Positions 49,931 through 62,036 of a stretch of 64,000 bases of DNA are shown here, piece by piece; within the stretch, counting starts at the first letter, position 1, and every line of letters starts with the position of its first letter. A program made the translations under genes and the position numbers. The notes beneath the pieces are model-generated. The model was not told where the DNA came from. It saw only the letters and a program-made list of their open reading frames with translations, and ran no database searches. This stretch comes from Mya arenaria (taxonomy: Eukaryota; Mollusca; Bivalvia; Myida; Myidae), in contig NC_069125.1 in assembly GCF_026914265.1 (NCBI RefSeq), forward strand, positions 68,609,046 to 68,673,045. The letters run 5' to 3'.

Positions 49931-52900
49931 ATGAAAGGAATGATACTCGCGGCGCTTGTTTGCTGGGTGTTTGTAGCGGAAGTGGAGAGTCACGGACGCC
50001 TTATGGACCCACCGGCCCGTGCAAGCGCCTGGCGGGCAGGATTCCCGACACCCCGAAACTACGACGACAACGCCCTGTTCTGCGGAGGATTTGCGGTAAG
50101 CCATGCGTAAACATTTGTGATGTGTGGACAGCATGTCTTGTTTCCCTTCTTCATGTTTTTCATGCTTAGTAATGTCGATTCGACTAAGCAGGAATATGCT
50201 TATTATTTTTGCACAAACCACCCACCACATAAATTAAATTTTCTTTATTTCTTGCTTGTTTTGATGTACGTGAAGTTAGCGGCCTAGCGGCGTGAAGTTA
50301 GCGGCCTAGCGGCCTAGCGGCGTGAAGTTAGCGGCCTAGCGGCGTGAAGTTAGCGGCCTAGCGGCGTGAAGTTAGCGGCCTGGCGGCCTAGCGGCGTGAA
50401 GTTGGCAGCCTAGCGGCTTAGCGGCCTAGCGGCCTTATTTTTTTTTTGCTATTTCCAAGCAATTGTTAATGCGTTTTTTTTTTAAAACACTGATAAATCA
50501 AAGTTTTTTATTCATATAGGTACATAGCGGCCTTAAATTGTTATCTATTCAGAATATTTTTCTTTACCTTTTATTCTAAAACAATTTTAAATTAACTGTT
50601 TTATTAATCACATATTATCACTCTGAAGCGTTTTTTACTTTTTTAAAAAAAAAATCGATCGAGCACTTCAGCGGCCAAGCGGCGTGAAGTTAGCGGCCTA
50701 GCGGCCTAAAATGGTTTCCTATTTCAAAGCATGTATTCATGCTTTGAAATAGGATGCCATATTAGGCCGCTAGGCCGCTAACTTCACGCCGCTAGGCCGC
50801 TAGGCCAGGCCGCTGAACTGCTTGAACGATATATTGTAAAAAATGTTGAAAAAACTCCATCGATTTGAAATAGGATGCCATATTAGGCCGCTAGGCCGCT
50901 AGGCCGCTAACTTCACGCGGCTAGGCCGCTGAATCGCTGGATCGACTTTTTTGAAAAATGTTGAATATCGATTCAGATTTATAACTTATGAATAAAAACA
51001 GCAAATAGTTCATTGTTTTAGAAGAGCAGGCATGTTTGCGTGCTTTAAAATATATAAATGTTTGATCGACTATTTTGTAAAAAATGTTGAAAATCGTTTC
51101 AAATTGATATTTTGTGCATAAAAACAGTTAATATATCATTGTTTTAGAAGAAAAGGCATGTATACATGCTTTGAAATAGGATGCCATATTAGGCCGCTAT
51201 GCCGCTAACTTCACGCCGCTAGGCCGCTGAACTGCTTGATCGACTTTTTTGAAAACCGCTTCAAAATGATAATTTGTGCATAAAAACAGTTAATATATCA
51301 TTGTTTTAGAAGAAAAGGCATGCATACATGCTTTGATATAGCTAGACCGCCAGGCCGCTAACTTCACGCCGCTAGGCCGTTAGGCAAATGAGCTGCTTGA
51401 ACGACTTTTTGGAAAAAATGTTGAAAATCGCTTCAAAAGGATATTTTGTGCATAAAAACAGTTAATTTATCATTGTTTTAGAAGAAAACGCATATAAAAA
51501 TGCTCTGCAAATAAAACAAATTATGGCCGCTATGTTAATATATGAATAAAAAACATTGACTTATCATTGTTTTCCAAAAAATAAACGCATGAACAATTGC
51601 TTTGAAGTAGGGAAAATTAAGGCCGCTTGGCCTCTAGGCCGCCGACTTCCCGCCGCATAATCACGAAATCACCTGAGGTACTCTCTTGATTGCAAGATCA
51701 CGCAACGCTCGAGGTACTCTCTTGCTTGCAACATCACGCACCACTCGAGGTACTTTCTTACTTGCAAGATCACGCACGACTCGTGGTACTCTCTTGTTTG
51801 CAAGATCACATGGTACTCTCTTACTTGCAAGATCAAGCACCACCCGAGGTACTCTCTTACTTGCAAGATCATGCACAACCCGAGGTACTCTCTTGTTTGC
51901 AAGATCACGCACTACCCGAGGTACTGTCTTGCTTGCAATATCACGCACCACTCGTGGTACTCTGTTGCTTGCAATATCACGCACTACCCGAGTTACTCTC
52001 TTGCTTGCGAGATAACGCACTACACAAGGTACTCTCTTGCTTGCATGATCACGCACCACTCATGGTACTTTCTTGTTTGCAAGATCACGCAATACCCGAG
52101 GTACTCTCTTGCTTGCAAAATCACGCACCACTCGAGGTACTCTCTTGTTGCCAAGATCACGCAATACCCGTGGTACTCTCTTTCTTGCAAGATCACGCAC
52201 CACCCGAGGTACTCTCTTGCTTGCAAGATCACGCACTACCCGAGGTACTCTCTTGCTTGCAAGATCACGCACCACCCGTGGTACTCTCTTACTTGCAAGA
52301 TCACGCACTACCCGAGGTACTCTCTTGCTTGCAAGATCACGCACCACCCTTGATACTCTCTTGTGTTCAAGACCACGCACTACCCGGGCCGAGGTACTTT
52401 CTTGCTTGCAAGATCACGCACTACCCGAGTTACTCTCTTGCTTGCAAGATCACGCACCACCCGTGGTACTCTCTTGTGTTCAAGACCACGCACTATCCGG
52501 GCCGAGGTACTCTCTTGCTTGCAAGATCACGCACTACCCGAGTTACTCTCTTGCTTGCAAGATCACGCACTACCCGAGTTACTCTCTTGCTTGCAAGATC
52601 ACGCACCACCCGTGGTACTCTCTTACTTGCAAGATCACGCACTACCCGAGGTACTCTCTTGCTTGCAAGATCACGCACCACCCGTGGTACTCTCTTGCTT
52701 GCAAGATCACGCACCACCCGTGGTACTCTCTGACTTACAAGATCTCAATATCCAAAAGGATAGGACAGGCAAAGTACTATTAGGTAAAAGGCACATTTTG
52801 AGACAATGTCTTCGATTCAGCGTTACATTACGTATAGCAACGTTTTGCTACAAATCTCAGGGCTGGTCGCATATATTCCAAAATGTATGGATTTATTTCT

Positions 52901-53078
52901 TATGTTTTTAAATTATTTCCTTTTATAATCAACCAAGCACAAATAATATCATATGAAATTAAACACTCTGCGTTTGGTGTTTTTCAGTTGATGTTTGAAT
53001 TTTTTCCCATATTAATCACGTATCTTAATGTGATTTTAACCATTAAGTTAGGTAGCCATTCTCATAAATGTAAAGATA

Positions 53079-53116
<38 letters not shown>

Positions 53117-56100
53117 CACAATAAAAACACACGTGTGAATTGCATTATCTATAGAGCATTGAACGGTCTAAAACATAATCATAGAAAGAAAGAATAGTAA
53201 TCAGAAAAGCAGCGCCTCACTTCATGACGAAAACAGAGTTTAAGATGTTCAATATATAGAATTTAAGCCGTATTGAATCTCCTAAAAAAAACCATGTTTT
53301 TATGCTAACCGTCACCGGCATTTCATAAATGACACCGATAACCCGAAAAAAATACTTTGAACAAATTACCAAATTGGGGACAACCCATGTTCTAGTGTTT
53401 GTTTGACTTTGCCATCCGACCTCTTAAGAGTTCTTATGCTGATAAGTCCTGTTCACTTGGAGGGTGTCCCGGCGCTTGGCTGGTGACGGGCCGTCCGCTA
53501 TGGCACGCCGCAATGCGCTCACACTAGAAGCCTGTAAAGCTGATTGATCCGCACGTATGTGTCTGTGGGAGAGACATGCGGTCATATTAAGTAAGCGGTC
53601 TCACATTTCTGCGATTAAAGCCAGGCATATCCAACTTACAACTTAAGCGTTACCCGGGTACATGATCACCCCATACAGACATTTAAATCACAACTGTGTT
53701 GTAGTACATTTTTATGTGATAAAATGATTATCAAATACTTACCTATCATGAGTACAAGATATTTTAAAACCAGATTTTCATAAATTAACAGGTAGACCTA
53801 GTAGAAATTTGGAAATAAATAAACTGTACTTGCATGGTCTATTTTCAGAACCGGATGAACCAGGGAAATAAGTGCGGTGTGTGCGGGGACCCCTACAACG
53901 GTCGACGGGAGAATGAGGCGGGCGGCAAGTTCGCAACTGGAACCATTGTCCGCAAATACAAGGTCGGGTAAAAAACAACCCAGAGCAGAACACATAGTAA
54001 AAGAGCATTCGAGACAAATTTGAACAAGAAATATCTTTTAAAGAAAACAACAGCGACGATGAAATGATGTTTGCTATAAATTGAAAAGTAGCATATTGGT
54101 CTCTTACACCGGCAACTTTGCAAATTTTAGAAGATTGACGGGGTTGTTTCGATTGGTTTTCAATTTAACTAAACTTAAATCAAGCCATTTAAAATTTCGT
54201 GCATTTTGTTTCTAATGACATATGCATATTGTTTCTAGTCGATATTAAACACTTAAGGTTCAAATATGCAAGAAGTTTTATTATTAAAAAAACCTACGAT
54301 TAATTTGTATCAGTAAAGGTATGGCTTTGGTTCCCCGCTTGCGTTGTTTGCGCTGCGATGCAACAATCTAACGTGAGCGACTGTTAACTAGGTACCATAG
54401 TTATTATTACACAAAGGTAGAACCTACGCAGTTTGAAGTTCACCATTCGATTATTATTTTTTAATAGATGGGTCAGGTGGTTACAATGAAGGTGGATATA
54501 ACTGCAAACCACTTCGGCTGGATGGAGTTTAGAATCTGCCCCAACAATAACGTCAACGTGCCCGTTAAGCAAGCATGCCTCGACAAGCACGTGCTGCAGA
54601 GAGCTGATGGACAAGGCACAAAGTGAGTGCGTTTTCATTGATGAGATTACAAAACACCACGTGCACGTGTACTTGTATGTCAATACACCACGTACACGTG
54701 TACTTATATGTCAAAATACCACGCTCACGTGTACTTATATGTCAAAACACCAAGTGTACGTAAACTTGTATGTCAAAACATCAAGTGTACGTGTACTGGT
54801 ATGTCAAAACAGCACGTTAACGTGTACTTATATGTCAAAACACCAAGTGAACTTATATGTCAAAACATCAAGTGAACTTATATGTCAAAACACCAAGTGA
54901 ACTTATATGTCAAAACATCAAGTGTACTTATATGTCAAAACTTCAAGTGAACGTGTACTTATGTGACAAAACACCACGTACACGTGTACTTGTGTGTCAA
55001 AACCCAACGCGCACGTGTACTTATATGTCAAAACAGCAAGTGTACATGTACTTATATGTCAAAACACAACGTGAACGTGTACTTATATGGCAGAACACCA
55101 AGTGAACATGTACTAATATGTCAAAACACCAAGTGAACTTATATGTCAAAACATCAAGTAAACTTATATGTCAAAACACCAAGTGAACGTGAACTTATGT
55201 GTCAAAACACCACGCGCGCGTGTACTTTCATATCAAAACACCACGTGCATGTGTACTTATATGTCAAAACACCAAGTAAATGTTTACTTATTTGTCTAAC
55301 TACAAGACTGACATGTACAAGTTGCAGTTGAGTTTAAAATCATTTCTTTATCCGTGAAGTATCCTGTGAAGGCTCGTTGGCCAATTTATGGATCCTATTA
55401 TAGGTGTTCACATCATTACAAATACACCATTTTGCATTACTCTTTGATGAAAAATATATTTCCAAAAATGATTTTCAAACAATATCATTATATTTCCAGG
55501 GAGCCAATAAACGATAAGCGGACGGGTTACTGGAACATGGACTTCCGGTTGCCGGCCGGCATGACCTGCTCACAGTGCGTTATCCAGTGGAAGTACCACG
55601 CAGGTATTATGCACACGCTTTGTAAACCTTGAATGTTTAATAGCTGTTTGATTATTTTTATGATCGTGAGAACAAATATGTTTCTGTTCTAAATTTCAAC
55701 ATTAATGTCAATATTTATTGCAACAGCAAACAGTTGGGGTGTCGGATCAAACGGGGAAGCGTGCGTAGGCTGCGGGGAACAGGAGGAGTTTTACGGCTGT
55801 GCGGATGTTGCCATAGAAGCGGACGGCGCTCCCCTGCCGCCTGTCACACAGGTGCCACCACAAACGACCGCTGCTCCGCCCAAAACCACCAGGCCGACAA
55901 CCACGAGGACGACGCCTACCACTACCACACCTAGACCAACAATGACCAATGTTCAGAAAGAAACTACGGTGTGTGCTTTTATCCCAGCGACACTTCAGGG
56001 CCTATATTGTCATCAAATAAGAGCTATTACTTTTTCAGAAAGAACGTAAACATTAAAAAAATGCCTAAACTGGATGAGTCTCAAATGAGATGTTGCGTTA

Positions 56101-58082
56101 GTCGGATATTTTATTGTGTTGAATTCTGTCTAACATAAAAATTAATGTACAATTTCACTGATTTTAGATATGTTAGTTTTACCGATAAATATGTTATTCT
56201 TTTATCAGAGGTTTTTCATCGGTGCCCGTGTGGACGGCGACTGTTACGCTATCAACCTGTGGAAGGGGGACCCGACCCTAGACCAGTGGTGCGTGGAGAA
56301 CTGTGCCCAGGGCAGGTGCCCAGCATATGGATGTGCCTGTAACGACGCAAGTAGCACCGACACTACCAGACGCACCACAACCACCACGACAACAACGACA
56401 CCTAGACCAACAACAACACCGACAACAACAACGACGACCACGACGCCGCGGCCCACAACAACCACGACAACAACAAGAAAGATAACTACTACCGTAATAA
56501 CTCTTTCGATTTCAAATATACACGCTCCCTTTCGACATAGCAAGTTTGAAACTGTTGATGCTTGCAAGTATGCACAGTTATCAACAGAGAACTGCCTATT
56601 TGTTTCAAGATAAAAACTCAAACAAAAAAATACATGTTAATGTTTATCATTTCCTTCAATGAAATTACCATTTTTCAGCCGACAACGACGACGAGCACTT
56701 CCACGGCGGCTCCCGGAAACGGACAGATGACGTATGTGACCAGATATGTGTGTAAGGCCATCAACCTGTGGGCCGGAAACCAGTACCTCGACAGGTGGGC
56801 ATTGAAATACGGTGTAAAAATTTTACTACGTTTTCGAAAAAAAATCTTAGAGGAACAAAACACCCATATAGTTATTTAATATCAGTAAATGTTTCCACCA
56901 TACACGTTTTCGCTAAGAATATGTTTGTGTTTAGATGGTGCGCGGACTCGTGTGCACGCGGGAATTGCCCGGATGACTCGTGCAAGTGTTCGATGGTTCA
57001 GCAGGTGATGACAGTCCCCACCACCAAGATCGTGTTCCCCATGTCAACATCTGCCCCTACCAAGCCACCAACCCAGCCGGACACACAGCCACCTACCACC
57101 CATGGCGTCCAAAACACCCGGGTCTGTCGGGCCCTCTCACTGTGGGAGGGAATCGATGTCTTTGACAGATGGTATAACTTATCGTTATGTTATATGTGCA
57201 GTTGTGTATGACATCATCTCCAGTGTAGTCTTGTTTGGAGTCTTACCACGACTGTTTCAGCCGCATTGCTCCGGTTTTAATATATTGGTACACAGTTGCA
57301 ATTATGTTTAAGTGACACTCGTATTTAAAATCAATACATACTCAAATATAACAAAACTAGATTTTGAGAGATAATGATTTAACTGCGTACTAAATAATGC
57401 ATTTATGGGAAATATACACTACTGATAACAAGATTGTAACCGTGTATTTGATAGCTGAAAACTCACAAATATCAAATGATTGGTGGGTCCTTAACTATCT
57501 ACAGTGATCAATTAACGTCTCATCAGGCAGAAAAAACTTGTTTTTTTGCATCTTTCTTTCAAATTAAACACGATATCCTTCAAAAGAACCATTGTTTTTT
57601 TTATATGTTTCACCCTTTTGGGTAAATTAGATTAATTGCATTAATTGTGGTACATCGTATTTGGGAGTAAGAGTGCATCTTTAATAATTCAACAAAAAGA
57701 GTTGGACAGAAATCATGCTATAATGCAGCAGACCTTCAAAATATTGAAGATTGACGGTAAAAGTTTATTGCAGGATGGAAATATTGATATGAGCTTTACC
57801 ATTCCATACAATTATGTTTCTAGGTGTACGGAGAACTGTATAAAGGGTGACATATGTCCACCAGAAACATGTGAGTGTACAGACAGCGCGCTCTTCCCAA
57901 TGTCGACCACGACCGCCGCAGCCCGCCCCAGCACGACCGCCGCAACCCAACCGGCCAACGCGCGCTCCGGCAGGTGCGAGCCAAACGGCATTCTTGGAGG
58001 GGCGTACTGGAGCCAGTGGTGTCAGGACCAGTGTGACCGCGGCTACTGCGCCGTCGACCAGTGCATCTGCTACCAAAACTGA
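49931..58082 (+). CDS. Secreted AA15 lytic polysaccharide monooxygenase with four C-terminal cysteine modules (9 exons, 558 residues)
   Basis: Exons: 49931-50095, 53849-53962, 54468-54622, 55500-55603, 55727-55968, 56209-56493, 56679-56794, 56935-57171, 57824-58082 (TGA); every junction is GT-AG and in phase. Signal peptide 1-20 is followed by His21 at the mature N-terminus (HGRLMDPPARAS). With His108 in TANHFGWMEFRIC it forms the copper histidine brace, and Tyr202 in EEFYGCADVAI fits the axial ligand. Other AA15 hallmarks are CGVCGDPY, EAGGKFATGTIVRKY and CSQCVIQWKYHAANSWG. Family role: copper-dependent oxidative cleavage of chitin or cellulose outside the cell, in digestion or cuticle/shell matrix work. 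After about residue 210 come Thr/Pro linkers and four 6-Cys modules (272-304, 380-412, 458-491, 524-555). I do not recognise the module family; carbohydrate binding is a guess. The start at 49931 gives the best signal peptide; poly(A) signal AATAAA at 58202. Confidence 0.95.
50268..50445. repeat. GCGGCCTAG array in LPMO intron 1
   Basis: Same 9-bp word and gcgtgaagtt spacer as 27622-27773, about 12 nonamers, ending in a poly-T. Confidence 0.93.
50680..51660. repeat. ~160-170-bp tandem units carrying inverted GCGGCC words, with a central hairpin
   Basis: Five to six diverged units. A unit reads, in order: tttgaaataggatgccatat, taggccgctaggccgctaac, ttcacgccgctaggccgct, gaactgcttgatcgac, aaatgttgaaaatcgcttc, then gcataaaaacagttaata and catgctttg. 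At the left end a hairpin centres near 50735 (aggaaaccatttt-type arm around caaagcatg facing catgctttg), where the orientation of the gcggcctag words flips. Confidence 0.8.
51661..52745. repeat. 36-bp minisatellite in LPMO intron 1
   Basis: About 30 units of gcaagatcacgcaccacccg then tggtactctcttgctt, alternating with units reading cactacccgaggt. A longer block containing tgttcaagaccacgcact and gggccgagg is duplicated near 52360-52400 and 52475-52510. The 36-base period keeps several frames open on both strands (for example 51690-52733); none is taken as a gene. Confidence 0.95.
52746..53848. other. Right part of LPMO intron 1
   Basis: A (TC)n microsatellite at about 53081-53112. The rest is AT-rich except for a GC-richer patch at 53450-53590 that I could not assign. 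Confidence 0.5.
54655..55310. repeat. ~30-bp minisatellite in LPMO intron 3 with CACGTG words
   Basis: About 22 units of acttatatgtcaaaacacca plus cgtgcacgtgt variants, starting roughly 30 bases after the exon 3 donor (54623). Several units contain the E-box CACGTG or the near palindrome cacgtgtac. Confidence 0.92.
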
Positions 58083-58201
58083 CCGAAAATCGAAGATCTG
58101 AAACAGTTACAATAGAAAGAAACAAAAACAATATAGTGAAAATAGCGACCTATTGATTGTTGATACTTGAAGAGTGTCATGTGTATCATATTTTATAAGA
58201 A

Positions 58202-58207
58202 AATAAA
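58202..58207 (+). terminator. Poly(A) signal candidate for the LPMO gene
   Basis: AATAAA, 120 bases after the TGA. Confidence 0.6.
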
Positions 58208-58730
58208 ATTAAAATTTATTTCAATGTGACCATGAACGGTGTTTGCTTTGCCATCGCTGATGTAACTGTCAATCCCCGATAGTCCATCATACAATTGATA
58301 TCGTACAATTCATAATAAAACTGTCCGCAGAAATGTCTCCAATTGGTTACAACATTATTCAAAACTATTTTTTTGTTTAAAAGAAACCACTCGCTATCAC
58401 ATAATATACCACAAACACTGTGATTACTTTGACATACATATGGTAATTATTCAAAAAATGCTCACATAAATGCAAGTGAAAGATTAATTATGAGCTTACA
58501 TGGTGAGTGCGCAGAAGCAATCACGTGGCCACAAATGTAAAAGATCACAATGAGTTTAACACAACGCGTTACACCAGCTCATTAGAACCTCATACATAAT
58601 CTTGTTCAGAACAAAAAGCTGTTTGTAGCATCAGTAAGAGATCACCTGAGTTGCTTTTTTATAAAGTCATATTTAGCTCGCACTGGAGCTAATAATGTGC
58701 ACATATATTTACTCATGTAGCAAACGAACA

Positions 58731-59210
58731 CAGTGTGTGTATACCACGTGATAAATTACGTCATAAATGCTACATCAGAAGGCAAATTTTGCTTAAAATG
58801 AAGACTTAAATCAAAGATAACTTTTCTTTTACAACACCATTTTAAATGAAACAAAGAACAGTCTATGCCGCTTAGGGAGCCTCGCCTTCGTTAAATTACT
58901 AGAGTTTGACAAGGTGATTAGTTTCATTAAACACTTCGACAAACCTGTTTCCAAAATAATGTTTTGAAAATGCTCCGTCAGACGGCCGTATTGTGAAAAG
59001 GTTTGTCGAAGTGATTTAATACGCTCTCAATCAAACTCTGGTTAACGACCGAAGGCGGGGCTCCGTAAGCGGCGTAGACTGCGCTATGTTTCATTTAAAA
59101 TGGTGAAGAAATAGGAAAGTTATCTTTGTTTAAAGTCTTCAATCGAAGCAAAATATTGCCTTCCGACGTAGCATTTATGACGCAAATCATCACGTGGTAT
59201 ACACACACTG
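58731..59210. mobile_element. 480-bp foldback (MITE-like) element with long inverted arms
   Basis: Arms of roughly 210 bases (58731-58945 and 58995-59210) are inverted copies. The left end is cagtgtgtgtataccacgtg and the right end is its complement. The pentamer gaaca flanks both ends directly (58726-58730 and 59211-59215), a likely target-site duplication. Non-coding; the superfamily is not assigned. Confidence 0.85.
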
Positions 59211-59215
59211 GAACA

Positions 59216-61780
59216 TGTTTTCGTCAATACATCTGAAATATGTACGCGTACGAAACTGAAGCAACTTGAATACATACAATTACTATCTTTTGTCATTTCA
59301 ACCTGTCTTTAGCAATTGACATATTGTTGGTGATTAAGCTGCATTATTTATTTAGCTAAGATAAATTGTCATTGAAACAAAAATTAGACTAATTTTACTT
59401 TACAGCATTTAAGAGTGTGTTGGTGTTTTGTTGGTAGTTCGTTCTCCCACATGACAGCCACGGTGGCGTTGGACATTGTCGTCATGACAAAATGTTGAAC
59501 ACTGATTAAAACTAGTTAAGACTACACCAGTGACACTAGCAATACGTCTTCTTTGTTGACCAACTATCAGGTCAAAATAGATGATTACTTGTGTTCCTTG
59601 ACTAAAGGACGAGCGTTGTCATCTGCAAGCAAGGCTTTTGTGTGTTATGGTTCATGCATAGTATAAAAATTCAGGTTCACAAGAAAAAGGATTTTTGCAT
59701 ATTTAAATATTGTGTAATCTAAGCAGAAGCGCCGATATCCGCGTACTACTTTCAGCACTGTTACATGAGTATGAATCTTACGTCACAAACTAATCGGACA
59801 AGTTATTTTCTTTCAAATTTGCTATTAACGGCCAATATATTGACGTTACGACCAATAAGTACGGCACGTAGAACGTCGACCAATATGGTATTTAAAGGTA
59901 AAATAAACTGCAATCCCATTAGTTTATAAATAATTTCAGCCCTCATTTTGGAAACTGTCAAAATGTGACCTCCCTTATAGATTTTCGTCGTCTGTTACAC
60001 ACAGAAATGTGCCAAAAAACGGAACACGCAATTTCACGAAGCAGTAAAACATGTCCGGATTTTGTTTGCCTCCATGTTCAATAGAATCTATTATTTAAGA
60101 CTTTTCTCAACTCATTTCGAGTTTTAAAGTGGCGTTAAGTCGACTTGCTGCAAAATGCCGCCTGAAGGTTTTCACTGAAACACCATCTTTACATGAATGC
60201 AAAAATTCATACTTTCCGTTTTCTATGGCATAGAGAGGGTAAAGCAATGATGTTTTTTGTTTTCATTTTTATTTAATTGTCTCTAAAAGTCTAAATTGAT
60301 CAATCTTATTTGTTTCCCACATCTGCTTCTCCATGTAGAACGGTAACGTTTCCAGAGCATACGCACGTCCTGGCAAGCGTTTAATATAACCATTATTTAA
60401 TTTTTATAAAACTTCATTAATTACATGTGTAAATTTTTTCAACGTAAAGCAAAGCTTGATTTGAAGTTCTGTTAAAACTGTTTTAAGCGTTTTTTTGCAA
60501 TAAGAAATCAAAACGTTATTTCATACTTCTTTCACTCGAAATCACCTTTACTCATAACAAATTTAGCCATGTAATGATTTGAATTTATAAAAGGTGCCAT
60601 CACCCACACGATTTAACACTTAATCACGCAAGAAAGTCCATGAAGATCCCATTGCCTTTCCATAGTTTTTACCTAAAATTTCAAAATCCATAATTTTTCA
60701 TGATTAAAAGCTGGAAGTCACCAATATTTTGATGGGGCAGGGAGGGGGCGCGGGGCAATACTGGTCAAGCGACACATATGTAAATAGTTAGCGGTAAGCC
60801 TGGGTTGACCATTAACAAGCAAAGATCACTTAATACATTACCTATATATATATATCATATAGTCACTTGACCAATTTACTCGCAAACTAACAATGATTTC
60901 TGGTGATTCACGATCCCCACCCCCACCCCGACTTAATTAATGAAAAGAAAGTTCCACTTGTGTACTAAACATAAAACAGCGTTAGAAAAAAATTACATTT
61001 TTAATGAGATATATAAAATTGTTTAAACGTAGCAACTTTGTGTTTCGATTAAGTGACCACATCCGAGGTAGGCATACAAACAATGCGATGAAAATGTAAA
61101 CCAAAAAAGTAGATCAAGCATGTTAAGTCAGTTATTTTAAGTCCTAAACCATCCAACTTTAAAACCTTTGAAAATGGAAAGTAGACAATAGTCTGAGACG
61201 GTATAACCATGCTTTGATTCAATGGCAAATGTTAGAAAAAATGACAAAAGTATTTAACACTGAGAAGTCACTTATTATTATGAATGTTGTACTTTGCCTT
61301 ACATCTAAAGTCAGGAGACCAACACAATGTCAACAAGTTCAATATTAACGACCGATTAATTTTAGATTCGACCATTAAAAATGCGAATATATCACTTTGA
61401 CTTTTTATATGGAAATACACAGAGTTATGTTTTCCAAAATACTGAAACGCCGTTGGTCCCAAAAGAATTTAACCACTATACAATGTTGCTAACGCAAACG
61501 CAAGCAAGTGTACGGTAACGTGCACTTCTGTACAAGCCTGGAAAACCAACTCATGTGTAAAGTCGGCTCTATCCATAAACGATTTATTTTGTATTTACAA
61601 CAGTTATTGATGGTTTTGTTGTTTGAATGCTCACTATTTGAGTTCACAAACATCCGCTAGCTTGTATTTTAAGTTCAACAAGGACTGGATTAGAAACAAA
61701 GAAACAAAACACATGTGAGGTCAAACTGCAAGTGCTTAAAATCAATTCCTGATCCTATGTGACGGAGCTCATAGAGTCGG
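59216..61780. other. Spacer between the two LPMO genes
   Basis: AT-rich, no gene or clear repeat seen apart from a short TA run near 60843. It should hold the promoter of the second LPMO-like gene. A tttataat at 61782-61789 is a weak TATA candidate, about 70 bases before its ATG. Confidence 0.45.
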
Positions 61781-61856
61781 CTTTATAATTTAATAACTAC
61801 CGGAGTTTTTCAGATTCAAATTAAAATGTGTAATTAAAAAAGTAAAAAATAACACG

Positions 61857-62036
61857 ATGTGGTCAATGTCAATGTTTTGTCTAGCGACATTATCGCTCGT
61901 GCTGTTGATGTGCGTGTCTCATGTGTCGGGCTCGGGAGCACTGTACGACCCGCCAAATCGCGCCGTCATGTGGAAATACGGGTTCCCCGTCAAGAAAAAC
62001 TACAACTATATGCAGCTAAACTGTGGGGGTGAAAGG
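61857..62036 (+). CDS. AA15 LPMO-like gene, first exon only; N-terminal His missing
   Basis: Sixty codons ending at a perfect GTACGT donor (62037). A hydrophobic signal segment (residues 6-20) is followed by GALYDPPNRAVMWKYGFPVK and NYNYMQLNCGGER, which line up with HGRLMDPPARASAWRAGFPT and NYDDNALFCGG of the gene at 49931. The residue matching the copper-binding His1 is Ser26 (tcg). The nearest His is His22, four residues earlier (SHVSGSG). If signal peptidase cut just before His22 there would still be an N-terminal His, but displaced from the fold. The remaining exons are beyond the window, so whether this is a working enzyme, a non-catalytic relative or a decaying copy is open. Confidence 0.85.

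Noticed and set aside
51690-52733. A 347-codon frame in LPMO intron 1
   Set aside because: By-product of the 36-base minisatellite; equally long frames exist in other phases and on the other strand.
58729-58740. CACAGTG heptamer at the left end of the foldback element, resembling a RAG/Transib signal
   Set aside because: The right end gives CCAGTG rather than the matching heptamer, and no nonamer or transposase is visible.
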